A DNA stretch of 64,000 nucleotides. It comes from Nocardia cyriacigeorgica. GTDB taxonomy: Bacteria; Actinomycetota; Actinomycetes; Mycobacteriales; Mycobacteriaceae. Location: assembly GCF_005863245.1 (NCBI RefSeq), contig NZ_VBUT01000004.1, positions 124,001 through 188,000 of the forward strand, written 5' to 3'. A model generated the notes under the pieces. That model worked only from the letters and a program-made list of their open reading frames with translations, made no database searches and was not told the DNA's origin. Of the stretch, positions 44,517-52,291 are shown piece by piece (the first letter of the stretch is position 1; each line of letters begins with the position of its first letter). A program made the translations under genes and the position numbers.

Positions 44517-46250
44517 ATGACCACCGGCCTCCCCGGCAACGCCCTACCCGGTTCGCCCACCGCGCGCGTCGCCGCCGCCTACCGCCGGATCGCGGAGGTC
44601 GACCGGCCGGAGGTGTGGATCACCCTTCGCCCGGAAGCCGAGGTCACCGCCGAGGCCGTTGCCATCGAAAAGCGCCTGGCCGACGGTGAGCAGCTGCCGC
44701 TGGCCGGGCTGCTGGTCGCGGTCAAGGACAACGTCGACGTCGCCGGGTTGCCGACCACCGCGGCCTGCCCGGCCTTCGCCTACACCCCGGAGGTGACCGC
44801 GTCCGCGGTCGAGCGGCTGATCGCGGCGGGTGCGATCGTGCTCGGCAAGACGAACCTCGATCAGTTCGCCACTGGCCTCGTCGGTACTCGCAGCCCATAC
44901 GGTGCGGTGCGCAATGCTCATGCGCCCGAGTTGGTTTCGGGCGGTTCCAGTTCGGGTTCGGCGGTGGCGGTCGCGCTCGGCATCGCCGATATCGGCATCG
45001 GCACCGACACCGCCGGATCCGGCCGGGTGCCCGCTGCCCTACACGGCATCGTCGGGATCAAGGCGACCCTCGGTGTGGTGCCGGTGCACGGCGTGGTGCC
45101 CGCCTGCGCGGATTTCGACGCCGTCACCGTTTTCGCCGCCGACCTGGAACGAGCCGTGGCAGCGTCCGCGATCATGGCCGGTCCGGATCCACGCGATCCG
45201 CGCAGCCGTCAGCGGCCCGCCGATGTACTGCTGAGCGCACCGCGGGAGCCGAAGCTCGCGGTTCCGCGCGCCGCCGACCTGACCGCATTGAGCGCGCCCT
45301 ACCGCGAAGCGTTCACCAACACTGTTGCAGGACTGGCCAATTCCGGTGTATCGGTCACCGAGGTCGATATCTCGGTCTTGCTCGAGGCGGCCCTCCTGCT
45401 CTACGACGGCGCTATCGTCGCCGAGCGGTACGCCGCCGTCGGCGAGTTCCTCGCCACCGCCCCACCGGACTCCCTCGACCCCACGGTCGCGGCCATCATC
45501 CGCGCCGCCGAGCACACCACCGGCCCCGGTTTCGCCACCGACCTGGACACCCTGGCGACCGCCCGCGCGGCCGCGAAAGCCCTGCTCGACGGCTACGACG
45601 GGCTGCTGCTGCCGACCACCACCGAACATCGAACCATCGCCGCGGTGCAGGCCGACCCGATCACCATCAACCGCAGGATGGGCACCTTCACCAACTTCTG
45701 CAACCTGCTCGACATGGCGGCGGTGGCCGTCCCGGGCGCGCGCACCGCCGACGGTTCGCCCTTCGGCGTGATGGTGGTGGTGCCCGCCTTCGCCGACCAG
45801 GTCGCCATCGATATCGCGGCGCGCCTGGTGGGCACCGACTCGACGCCCGCGCTGTTCGCCCATGACGCCGAACTCGCGGTCTTCGGCGCGCATCTGCGCG
45901 GCCAGCCACTGCACTGGCAGTTGGAGCAGATCGGTGCCCGTTTCGCCGGCGAGATCCGCACTACCGACGCCTACCGGCTCACCGCGCTCGACACCACGCC
46001 GCCCAAGCCGGGCCTGGTGCGGCACGGTCCCGGCCAGGGCGCGCCGATCGTCGGTGAGCTGTTCGGGGTCTCGGCCGCCGGACTCGGATCCTTCCTCGCC
46101 GCGCTACCGGCCCCGATGGCGCTGGCGAATATCGAGCTCGAGGACGGCCGCACCGTCGTCGGTTTCGCCTGCACCTACGACGCGGCAGTCGCGGCCACCG
46201 ACATCACCGAGTTCGGCGGGTGGAAGAAGTACCTCGAGCAGCTCAGCTGA
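44517..46250 (+). CDS. atzF: Allophanate hydrolase
   Basis: 577 residues. It hydrolyses allophanate to ammonia and CO2, completing ATP-dependent urea degradation. The amidase-signature catalytic triad lies in VAVKDNVDVAGLPTT (Lys), GGSSSGSAVAVAL (cis-Ser) and TDTAGSGRVPAAL (nucleophile Ser). The C-terminal domain from about residue 450 (LAVFGAHLRGQPLHWQ, VGELFGVS) is the gamma-glutamylcyclotransferase-like module specific to allophanate hydrolases. The ATG directly abuts the urea carboxylase stop codon (TAGATG). Confidence 0.94.
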   Translation: MTTGLPGNALPGSPTARVAAAYRRIAEVDRPEVWITLRPEAEVTAEAVAIEKRLADGEQLPLAGLLVAVKDNVDVAGLPTTAACPAFAYTPEVTASAVERLIAAGAIVLGKTNLDQFATGLVGTRSPYGAVRNAHAPELVSGGSSSGSAVAVALGIADIGIGTDTAGSGRVPAALHGIVGIKATLGVVPVHGVVPACADFDAVTVFAADLERAVAASAIMAGPDPRDPRSRQRPADVLLSAPREPKLAVPRAADLTALSAPYREAFTNTVAGLANSGVSVTEVDISVLLEAALLLYDGAIVAERYAAVGEFLATAPPDSLDPTVAAIIRAAEHTTGPGFATDLDTLATARAAAKALLDGYDGLLLPTTTEHRTIAAVQADPITINRRMGTFTNFCNLLDMAAVAVPGARTADGSPFGVMVVVPAFADQVAIDIAARLVGTDSTPALFAHDAELAVFGAHLRGQPLHWQLEQIGARFAGEIRTTDAYRLTALDTTPPKPGLVRHGPGQGAPIVGELFGVSAAGLGSFLAALPAPMALANIELEDGRTVVGFACTYDAAVAATDITEFGGWKKYLEQLS

Positions 46251-46336
46251 GCAGTCCAGCGCTCGGAACCGGCCGCTCGGAACCCGTGCACCGGCCGATA
46301 GTCCGCGCGCACAGAACCCATCGCACCCGCGGACAA

Positions 46337-46372
46337 CCCGGCGCGCCGCTGCCCGATCAGCGGCGCGCCGGG
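46337..46372. terminator. Hairpin after the urea amidolyase operon
   Basis: 15-bp perfect stem CCCGGCGCGCCGCTG/CAGCGGCGCGCCGGG with a 6-nt loop, between convergent genes; no T run. Confidence 0.65.
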
Positions 46373-46495
46373 GACGTCGTCCACCGAATGCGGACCGAAC
46401 GCTTCCGATGCGGCCCCGAACAGCAGGACGCCATCTTCAAGGCCTCGCCGCGCGGCGCGGTACCCAGTGGCGTGAATAACGGCCGGTGCCGGCGG

Positions 46496-47074
46496 TCAAC
46501 TCCGCGGGGCGAGTGCCGCAATCGCCACCGCCAGCTCATCCCCGCTCGGAAGCTCCCCCTCGGGCTCGGTAATCCATTGCAACGCCAGCCCGTTCAGCAA
46601 AGCGAAGTACAGCCGCGCGATCGCCCGCGCCTGTTCATCGCTCAATTCCGGATGCGACTGCACCACCAGGTCGGCCAGCTCCGAGACGGCCTCCGCGAGC
46701 AGCCCAGACATATGCGCCGCCTCGCCCGGTGTGCGGTGAATCCGGATCACGTTCTCCACGCTCGCCACCAGCATCTGCCGATTGCGCGCGAACACCTCGG
46801 CGATGTCGTTCCACACCAGCGGAAAGGCCTCGGCCGGTGACCGGCCGTCCTTGCTCGCCGCCTTGATCCGCTCATCGAGTGCGTCGCCGATCTCGCGGCC
46901 CGATTCCGCGGTGAGCGCCTCGGTGAGCAGCCGCTCCTTCGACCCGAAGTGGTAGCCGATCGCGGCCAGGCTCACCCCCGCCGCATTGGCGATATCGCGC
47001 GCGGTGGTCGCGGCGAATCCGCGCTCGTACACGCAGGCCCTGGCGGCCGCGAGCAGGTCCTCCTTGTTTCCCAT
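46496..47074 (-). CDS. TetR-family regulator divergent from FAD monooxygenase
   Basis: 192 residues. Helix-turn-helix TARDIANAAGVSLAAIGYHFGSK at about 25-47, with a C-terminal all-helical ligand domain. ATG 47074 lies 6 nt after TACGAT (47086-47081), a leaderless arrangement; an in-frame GTG sits two codons upstream. Divergent from the monooxygenase across 101 bp that contain palindromes built from TAGACA/TGTCTA, so it probably represses both genes. Confidence 0.9.
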   Translation of the reverse strand: MGNKEDLLAAARACVYERGFAATTARDIANAAGVSLAAIGYHFGSKERLLTEALTAESGREIGDALDERIKAASKDGRSPAEAFPLVWNDIAEVFARNRQMLVASVENVIRIHRTPGEAAHMSGLLAEAVSELADLVVQSHPELSDEQARAIARLYFALLNGLALQWITEPEGELPSGDELAVAIAALAPRS

Positions 47075-47131
47075 ACCCACATCGTACGCACGTCTTGAAC
47101 ATTTGTACTAGACAAACGTGCAAGCCATCTG

Positions 47132-47147
47132 TTAGACATTTGTCTAA
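47132..47147. promoter_or_regulatory. Candidate operator in the TetR-monooxygenase spacer
   Basis: TTAGACA-TT-TGTCTAA, a perfect 7-bp inverted repeat. A related imperfect copy (TTTGTACTAGACAAA) lies at 47102-47116 nearer the TetR gene, so each promoter may have its own site. Confidence 0.6.
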
Positions 47148-47175
47148 GACGTTCGAGCAAACGAAGGATCCAGCG

Positions 47176-48432
47176 ATGAGCACCCAGCCCGCCACCCACA
47201 CCTCCCAGCCCGCCAACCGCCCCCGCGTCCTCGTATCCGGCGGCGGCATCGGCGGCAATGCCGTTGCGCTGCAACTACTCCGATACGGCATCCCGGTCAC
47301 CGTGATCGAACGCGCCGCCGCTCCCCGACCCGGCGGTCAAGCCGTGGACCTGCGCGGCCCCAGCCGCGAGGTGGCCGAGCGGATGGGCCTGATGCCCGGC
47401 ATCCGCGCGCACCAACTCGACGAACGCGGCATGGTGCACGTCGACGCGGACGGCACGGAACTGCTGCGCATGCCCGCCGACATGTTCGACGGCAAGGGCG
47501 GCGTCGCCGAGATCGAGATCACCCGCGGCGACCTGAACCAGGTGCTGCTCGACGCCATCGACGCGGCCGGCGGCTGCGACTACCGCTACGGCGAATGGCT
47601 CGAGTCGCTCACCCAGGACGACGACGGCGTGCAGGTCACCTACGCCTCGGGCGGCACCGAACGTTTCGACCTCGTCATCGGCGCCGACGGCCTGCACTCG
47701 GCCACCCGACGCCTGGTCTTCGGCCCGGAGGAACAGTTCAGCACCTACCTCGGCGGCTACATGTCCTTCTTCACCATGCCGACCCCCGCCGGCATCGAAC
47801 CGCACTGGTTCACCATGCATTCGCTGCCCGGCGCCACCGGCCTCGGCATGCGCCCCGATGCCGATCCGGCCACCTCCAAGGCGCTGGTCGTCATCCGCGC
47901 CGACGCCGATCCGGCGCTGCGCCGCAACGTCGAGGCCCAGCAGCAGCTGATCCGCGATCGGCTGGCCGGCGGCGGCTGGACCGCACCCGCGATCACCGCC
48001 GCGATGACCGAGGCCGAGGACTTCTACTTCGACGAACTGGCCCGCATCGATATGCCGAGCTGGATCGAGGGCCGGGTGGCGCTGCTCGGCGACGCGGGCT
48101 ACTGCGGGTCCCCGCTCACCGGCCAGGGCACCGCGATGGCACTGGTCGGCGCGTATGTGCTGGCCGGCGAGATCGCCACGCACCGCGACGACCCGCGTCG
48201 GGCGCTGGAGAACTATCAGCGGGTGCTGCGTCCGTTCGTCGCGCTCGCGCAGGAATTGCAGCCGGGCGGCCTGCGCGCGATGACCCCGAAGACCCGGTTC
48301 GGGATCCGGGCCGGACTGCTGGTCAGCAAGCTGATGACGGCGCGGATCATGAAGCCGCTCATGATGAAGATGCTGTCCAAGACCGAAACCTACGACCTGC
48401 CCGACTACCCGGCCACCACACCCGCGCGCTGA
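47176..48432 (+). CDS. FAD-dependent monooxygenase (PHBH-fold aromatic hydroxylase / TetX-like)
   Basis: 418 residues. The N-terminal dinucleotide fold is VSGGGIGGNAVALQLLRYG with Glu at the strand 2 end (VIERAA). ITRGDLNQVLLDAI and the second FAD motif LLGDAGYCGSPLTGQGTAMAL complete the group A flavin monooxygenase pattern. ATG 47176 follows AAGGA at 7 nt. Substrate unknown; divergent TetR control is common for enzymes that inactivate antibiotics or aromatic compounds. A possible remnant of a transporter lies downstream. Confidence 0.9.
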   Translation: MSTQPATHTSQPANRPRVLVSGGGIGGNAVALQLLRYGIPVTVIERAAAPRPGGQAVDLRGPSREVAERMGLMPGIRAHQLDERGMVHVDADGTELLRMPADMFDGKGGVAEIEITRGDLNQVLLDAIDAAGGCDYRYGEWLESLTQDDDGVQVTYASGGTERFDLVIGADGLHSATRRLVFGPEEQFSTYLGGYMSFFTMPTPAGIEPHWFTMHSLPGATGLGMRPDADPATSKALVVIRADADPALRRNVEAQQQLIRDRLAGGGWTAPAITAAMTEAEDFYFDELARIDMPSWIEGRVALLGDAGYCGSPLTGQGTAMALVGAYVLAGEIATHRDDPRRALENYQRVLRPFVALAQELQPGGLRAMTPKTRFGIRAGLLVSKLMTARIMKPLMMKMLSKTETYDLPDYPATTPAR

Positions 48433-48583
48433 TCCCGCGTCGCCGGTCACCGAGGTGGCCGGCGTCGGCATGTCGCTGGCGGTTGCCGCGGGATCGTCGG
48501 CCGCCGTGCCACACTGACCCAGGTGTGATCGCGACCCAATCGCTCGCGGTCGCGGTCACCGCGCTCCCGCAACCTTGGGCGGG

Positions 48584-48745
48584 GCGCTTCGCAGCGTCGG
48601 CACCAGGGAACTGGGATCGGCCATCGGCGAGCAGTGGATGGTTACCTTCGGCGGCGGCGAAGCCTGGGTCGCGCTCACCGTATGGATCGTGACCGCAGTA
48701 GCTCTGCTGCTCAGCTTCCGGAAGAGCCGGTACGTCTCGCGTTGA
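48584..48745 (+). pseudogene. Possible C-terminal remnant of a membrane transporter
   Basis: An open segment ending at TGA 48743-48745 reads ALRSVGTRELGSAIG and, after a short gap, AWVALTVWIVTAVALLLSF then RKSRYVSR. The TRELGSAIG stretch and a final helix with a basic tail resemble the end of a DHA2-type major facilitator. No start codon or upstream helices remain. It may be a decayed partner of the TetR/monooxygenase pair, or chance. Confidence 0.3.
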
Positions 48746-48751
48746 CCTGCC

Positions 48752-49109
48752 CGGCCGGACCGATCACCCCGCGAGACCGGTCCGGCCGATACAAAGGCAC
48801 CCCCTCGGCCCCTCCTGACCGCCCACCCCCGAGGCAGTCAGGAGGCACCGACCCCGCCGGGCTCGTCCATCGAGTCCCCGCACTCGATGTCACCCCTCCC
48901 GGCGTCCCCCGATCCCCCCATCGAGGCCCCACCCCGGTATCCGCCCCCGTCAGGTCCTCCCCGGCCTGCTCCGCTCGGATACCCTCGGGCCCTCCCCGGC
49001 CCGGCCTCGCCCGGCGCCGGATCTCCCCGGTCCGGCGCCCGCAGCGTCCGCCCCTCCCCAGCGGCGTCGGCTGCTGATTCCGGTGGATCGGGCCCTCCCC
49101 GGCCCGATC
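48752..49109. repeat. Array of nine hairpins with C-rich loops (CUCCCC motif)
   Basis: Nine successive inverted repeats fill a 700-bp convergent spacer. Stem extents and loops (plus strand): 48752-48788, 11 bp, loop with ACCCCG; 48811-48845, 9+3 bp, loop CACCCCCGA; 48868-48889, 8 bp, CCCCGC; 48910-48923, 4 bp, CCCCCC; 48951-48968, 6 bp, CTCCCC; 48986-49003, 6 bp, CTCCCC; 49013-49039, 9 bp, TCTCCCCGG; 49048-49064, 4 bp, CCCTCCCCA; 49086-49109, 9 bp, CTCCCC. The stems differ in sequence while the loops are alike, which points to selection on structure and loop. Read from the other strand the loops are GGGGAG, Shine-Dalgarno-like. No reading frame in it looks coding. Transcribed strand unknown. 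Confidence 0.6.
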
Positions 49110-49136
49110 ACCGTCCCCCTCTTATTCGGACCTCGG

Positions 49137-49631
49137 CTACTGGCAGTAGTCGAAGGTGCCGAGCTCGGTGCGACCGTCCTTGATCAGGTAGCTGGTCGCG
49201 TACAGGTCGGTCGCGGCGACCGGGTTCTCACCGTCGGGCGCGAGCCACTCGACCTCCTGGATGACCAGGTAGGCGTTGGGGTCGTTGCGCAGGACGTCCA
49301 CCTTGGTGTCGTCCATATCGGCGGCCTTGGTGTCGGTGGCCTTGCCGGTCTCCCACTCGCCTGCCACGGCGAGGGTGCCCTGGGCGGCGTCGACGACCAC
49401 CGTGCGGTAGCGGATCTGCTGGTTCTCACCGGGCAGGTAGCCGGGCTGGGCGTAGACAACCGGCGAGTCGATCTCGATCCGGATCTTGTCGTTCTTGTGC
49501 GTGCAGGTGGCCTGTCCGGTGACGGCGGCGCCCGGAACGCCTTCGGTGGCGGCCGATGCGGTGCCCGCACCGAGAACGAGGGCGGTGGTCGTGGTGGCGA
49601 GAGCGAGGGCGGTGGTCAGCTTGCCGATCAT
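49137..49631 (-). CDS. Small secreted protein
   Basis: 164 residues. Signal peptide MIGKLTTALALATTTTALVLGAGTASA, likely cleaved after ASA near residue 28. The mature part has two Cys (ATCTHK and the penultimate FDYCQ) that could form one disulfide, and beta-rich segments such as IRYRTVVVDAAQG. No recognised domain. ATG 49631 has a weak AGGAC upstream. Its stop adjoins the hairpin array, which would be its 3' untranslated region. Function unknown. Confidence 0.75.
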   Translation of the reverse strand: MIGKLTTALALATTTTALVLGAGTASAATEGVPGAAVTGQATCTHKNDKIRIEIDSPVVYAQPGYLPGENQQIRYRTVVVDAAQGTLAVAGEWETGKATDTKAADMDDTKVDVLRNDPNAYLVIQEVEWLAPDGENPVAATDLYATSYLIKDGRTELGTFDYCQ

Positions 49632-49851
49632 CGTCGTTACGTCCTGTTCGGGGTTTCGGTCTGTTCTTTCCGGTGTGTTCCGGTGTTGACACAAACAATG
49701 CCGCCCCCGGCTTGGCGCGCCCTTAAGAAGAACTTGCAGCCCGGCAATCCCCGCTCGAGCGGCTCCGATCGGCGAAACTGGACCAGTTTGCGGCGCGGGT
49801 GCTCGTTTCGCGCCATGATGGAAGTACGGCAAGAAGATTGGGAGAGCGTCG

Positions 49852-49911
49852 ATGGAAACCGTGGTCGTCTGGATGCTGGCCTGCGTGATCTACTGGTTCG
49901 GTCTGCTCTAG
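49852..49911 (+). CDS. Putative 19-residue hydrophobic membrane peptide
   Basis: METVVVWMLACVIYWFGLL: an almost uninterrupted helix with no charged residue after Glu2. GGGAGA lies 5-10 nt before the ATG, and a strong terminator follows 32 nt after the stop, so a short transcript ending at 49980 is plausible. It could be a subunit of a membrane complex. No homologue is recognised and chance cannot be excluded for so short a frame. The rest of 49632-49994 shows no other gene. Confidence 0.4.
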   Translation: METVVVWMLACVIYWFGLL

Positions 49912-49942
49912 GACCCTGCGGTACCGCTGGACAGAAAAAGAT

Positions 49943-49980
49943 CCGCCCCTGACCGGAATGGTCAGGGGCGGAATGCTTTT
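49943..49980. terminator. Bidirectional terminator after katA
   Basis: 12-bp perfect stem CCGCCCCTGACC/GGTCAGGGGCGG, 5-nt loop, flanked by AAAAAG on the left and GCTTTT on the right. Confidence 0.85.
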
Positions 49981-49994
49981 CGAGGAGCCGAGGG

Positions 49995-51464
49995 TCAGCC
50001 GTTGCCGTTGAGACCGGCCCGCACGCCCTCCTCGACGCGCTTGCCGAGCTCGCTGTCGACGTTCTTCCAGTACTCGAAGACCCGGCTCAGCACCGGCTCC
50101 TGCACACCGCCGAGCACATGGCCGACGATATTGCTCACCAACCGGTCGCGCTGCTCATCGTTGAGCACCTCGCGCACCAGAATGCCGGGCTGGACGAAAT
50201 CGCCGTCCTCGGCATGCTGGATGTAGCCCGCGCGCACGGCCTTGCCGTCGAACTCCCAGGCGCCGCCGTCACCGGCCAGTTCCGGATCGGCGTGCGGGCC
50301 GCCGTAGGAGTTCGGCGCGTACACCGGCACCTCCGGCTCGTTGAAGTGGTACCGCATCGCGCCTTCCTTGGAGTAGGAGTTGACCTCCGCGGCGCGCGGT
50401 GCGTTCGGCGGCAGCTGCGCGTAGTTGGTGCCGATGCGGTAGCGGTGCGCGTCGGCGTAGGCGAAGACGCGGCCGAGCAGCATCTTGTCCGGCGAGAACC
50501 CGATGCCGGGGACGATGTTCGACGGCTCGAACGCGGCCTGCTCGATCTCGACGAAGAAGTTGCGCGGATTGCGGTTCAGCGTCCACTTGCCGACCTCGAT
50601 CAGCGGGTAGTCCTTCTTGGACCAGACCTTGGTGAGGTCGAACGGATTGAACCGGTAGGTCTCGGCCTCGGCGACCGGCATGATCTGCACGTAGACCGTC
50701 CAGCTCGGGAAGTCCCCGCGCTCGATCGCGTCCCACAGATCCTTGCGATGCAGGTCGGGGTCGGTGCCGGCGAGGCGGTCGGCCTCGGCCTGGGTGAGGA
50801 AGTCCTGGCCCTGGTCGGTGCGGAAGTGGTACTTCACCCACACCCGCTCACCTTCGGCGTTGATCCACTGGTAGGTGTGCGAGCCGTAGCCGTTCATGTG
50901 CCGGTAGCTCTTCGGGATGCCGCGGTCGCCCATCAGCCAGGTGACCTGATGCGCCGATTCCGGGCGCAGGGTCCAGAAGTCCCACTGCATGTTGTGGTCA
51001 CGCAGGCCGGAGCCCGGCAGCCGCTTCTGCGAGCGGATGAAATCGGGGAACTTGATGGAGTCCTTGATGAAGAAGACCGGCGTGTTGTTGCCGACGAGGT
51101 CGTAATTGCCGTCCTCGGTGTAGAACTTGATCGCGAAACCGCGCGGGTCACGCCAGGTGTCGGGGCTGCCCTGCTCACCGGCGACGGTGGAGAAGCGCAC
51201 CAGCGATTCGGTGCGCGCGCCGGGCTGGAACAGCTTGGCCTTGGTGTACTTCGCGATCTCCGGGTTGGTCACCACCAGTTCGCCGTACGCGCCCGAGCCC
51301 TTGGCGTGCACGATGCGTTCCGGCACCCGCTCCCGGTTGAACTGCGCGAGCTTCTCGATCAGATAGTGGTCGTGCAGCAGAACGGGGCCTTGAGTTCCCG
51401 CGGTCAGCGATTCGTTGTCGCTTTCGACGGGAATGCCGGTGTTGGTGGTCGTCGGCTTGGTCAT
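49995..51464 (-). CDS. katA: Monofunctional heme catalase
   Basis: 489 residues, small-subunit clade 3 type. Catalytic His in [12 protein letters not shown] (about residue 53), Asn in [11 protein letters not shown], and heme-ligand Tyr in [14 protein letters not shown] (about 337). Degrades hydrogen peroxide. ATG 51464 follows GAGGAGGC and overlaps the furA stop by 4 bp (ATGA), so expression is coupled to the regulator. This is a furA-katA pair; mycobacteria usually pair furA with katG instead. Confidence 0.97.
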   Translation of the reverse strand: MTKPTTTNTGIPVESDNESLTAGTQGPVLLHDHYLIEKLAQFNRERVPERIVHAKGSGAYGELVVTNPEIAKYTKAKLFQPGARTESLVRFSTVAGEQGSPDTWRDPRGFAIKFYTEDGNYDLVGNNTPVFFIKDSIKFPDFIRSQKRLPGSGLRDHNMQWDFWTLRPESAHQVTWLMGDRGIPKSYRHMNGYGSHTYQWINAEGERVWVKYHFRTDQGQDFLTQAEADRLAGTDPDLHRKDLWDAIERGDFPSWTVYVQIMPVAEAETYRFNPFDLTKVWSKKDYPLIEVGKWTLNRNPRNFFVEIEQAAFEPSNIVPGIGFSPDKMLLGRVFAYADAHRYRIGTNYAQLPPNAPRAAEVNSYSKEGAMRYHFNEPEVPVYAPNSYGGPHADPELAGDGGAWEFDGKAVRAGYIQHAEDGDFVQPGILVREVLNDEQRDRLVSNIVGHVLGGVQEPVLSRVFEYWKNVDSELGKRVEEGVRAGLNGNG

Positions 51465-51955
51465 AGAAGCCTCCTCGGCTGGTCAACGGACCCGGGTGGG
51501 CTGACCCGGGACTGTCGGGGTGTCGGCCGTCGGTCCGGACGGCAGTTCGGGCACAGGCCCCAGAACACGACCTCCGCCTCATCGATGGCGAAACCGTGTT
51601 CGTCATCGGGTTGCAGGCAGGGGGCGCTGCCCACGACACAGTCCACGTCCACGACCGTGCCGCAGTTTCTGCACACCAGGTGGTGATGGTTGTCGCCGGT
51701 CCTGGCCTCGTAGAGCGCCGCCGACCCGGCTGGCTCGATGCGCCGCAGGATGCCGGCGCGGACGCAGGCGTGCAGCACGTCGTAGACGGCCTGGGTGGAG
51801 ACCGAGCCCAGCTGTTGCCGGACGGTGACGGCGACGGTGTCGGCGTCGGAATGCGGGCGAGCCGCAACCGCGTCGAGCACCGCTACCCGCGGGGCGGTGA
51901 CCCGCAGACCGGCCGCGCGCAACTGCTCGCGGGGATCGGCGCCGTCGGTGTGCAT
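51461..51955 (-). CDS. furA: Fur-family regulator, FurA type
   Basis: 164 residues. Winged helix-turn-helix at about 20-70, then [17 protein letters not shown] and CPNC, which give the metal-binding His and paired CxxC sites. It represses the downstream catalase in response to peroxide or metal state, by analogy with mycobacterial and streptomycete FurA. ATG 51955 is chosen with GGTGGAG about 9 nt upstream; an in-frame GTG lies five codons earlier. Head of the furA-katA operon. Confidence 0.93.
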   Translation of the reverse strand: MHTDGADPREQLRAAGLRVTAPRVAVLDAVAARPHSDADTVAVTVRQQLGSVSTQAVYDVLHACVRAGILRRIEPAGSAALYEARTGDNHHHLVCRNCGTVVDVDCVVGSAPCLQPDDEHGFAIDEAEVVFWGLCPNCRPDRRPTPRQSRVSPPGSVDQPRRLL

Positions 51956-51971
51956 ACTTCGAGTCTCCACC

Positions 51972-51994
51972 TTTTCTGGAATTAGTCAAGAAAA
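51972..51994 (-). promoter_or_regulatory. FurA operator/promoter region
   Basis: AT-rich inverted repeat TTTTCT...AGAAAA (11-bp centre) directly upstream of furA. On the minus strand it reads CTTGACTAATTCCAGAAAAG, like the conserved furA autoregulatory site of mycobacteria as I recall it. Confidence 0.65.
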
Positions 51995-52099
51995 TAACTG
52001 GTGGGTTGCCGAACTGCGGTGCGTGGCCAAGTGTAGTGCCGCGCGTCACATCTTCGGCCCGGAATAGTTCCCCTCCGCGCCTCGTTGAACCCCGCTGTC

Positions 52100-52243
52100 G
52101 GCATCCGAGCAGCCCCGGGCCTCACCCCTCTGTCGCTACGAGCGACCACTCGCCGAGAGGCGCTTGCCGGGTGCCGATATCAGTGGTGACGTCGGCGTGG
52201 GCGTCCCGCGACTCGACGCCGCCAGGTCCCCGACCTGGCGGCG
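52100..52243 (+). ncRNA. Candidate structured small RNA ending in a terminator
   Basis: Nested helices in a gene-free spacer. GGCATCCG (52100-52107) pairs with CGGGTGCC (52168-52175, one G-U). Inside it CCTCT (52127-52131) pairs with AGAGG (52156-52160), which encloses GTCGC/GCGAC (52132-52136/52142-52146). Downstream a 12-bp perfect hairpin CGCCGCCAGGTC/GACCTGGCGGCG (52217-52243) is followed by TTT. No protein gene on the plus strand needs this terminator. Promoter not identified. Confidence 0.35.
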
Positions 52244-52278
52244 TTTCGCATATACCGGCCGCGACCGGCCCGCGGCGC

Positions 52279-52284
52279 TAACCT
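52279..52284 (+). promoter_or_regulatory. -10 element for leaderless serine hydrolase mRNA
   Basis: TAACCT, 7 nt before the ATG at 52292, no ribosome site. Confidence 0.55.
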
Positions 52285-52291
52285 GATCCGC

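Noticed and set aside
48634..49077. 147-codon plus-strand frame across the hairpin array
   Set aside because: Product is Pro/Arg/Ser-rich with no codon bias and is explained by the C-rich hairpins; no homologous domain.
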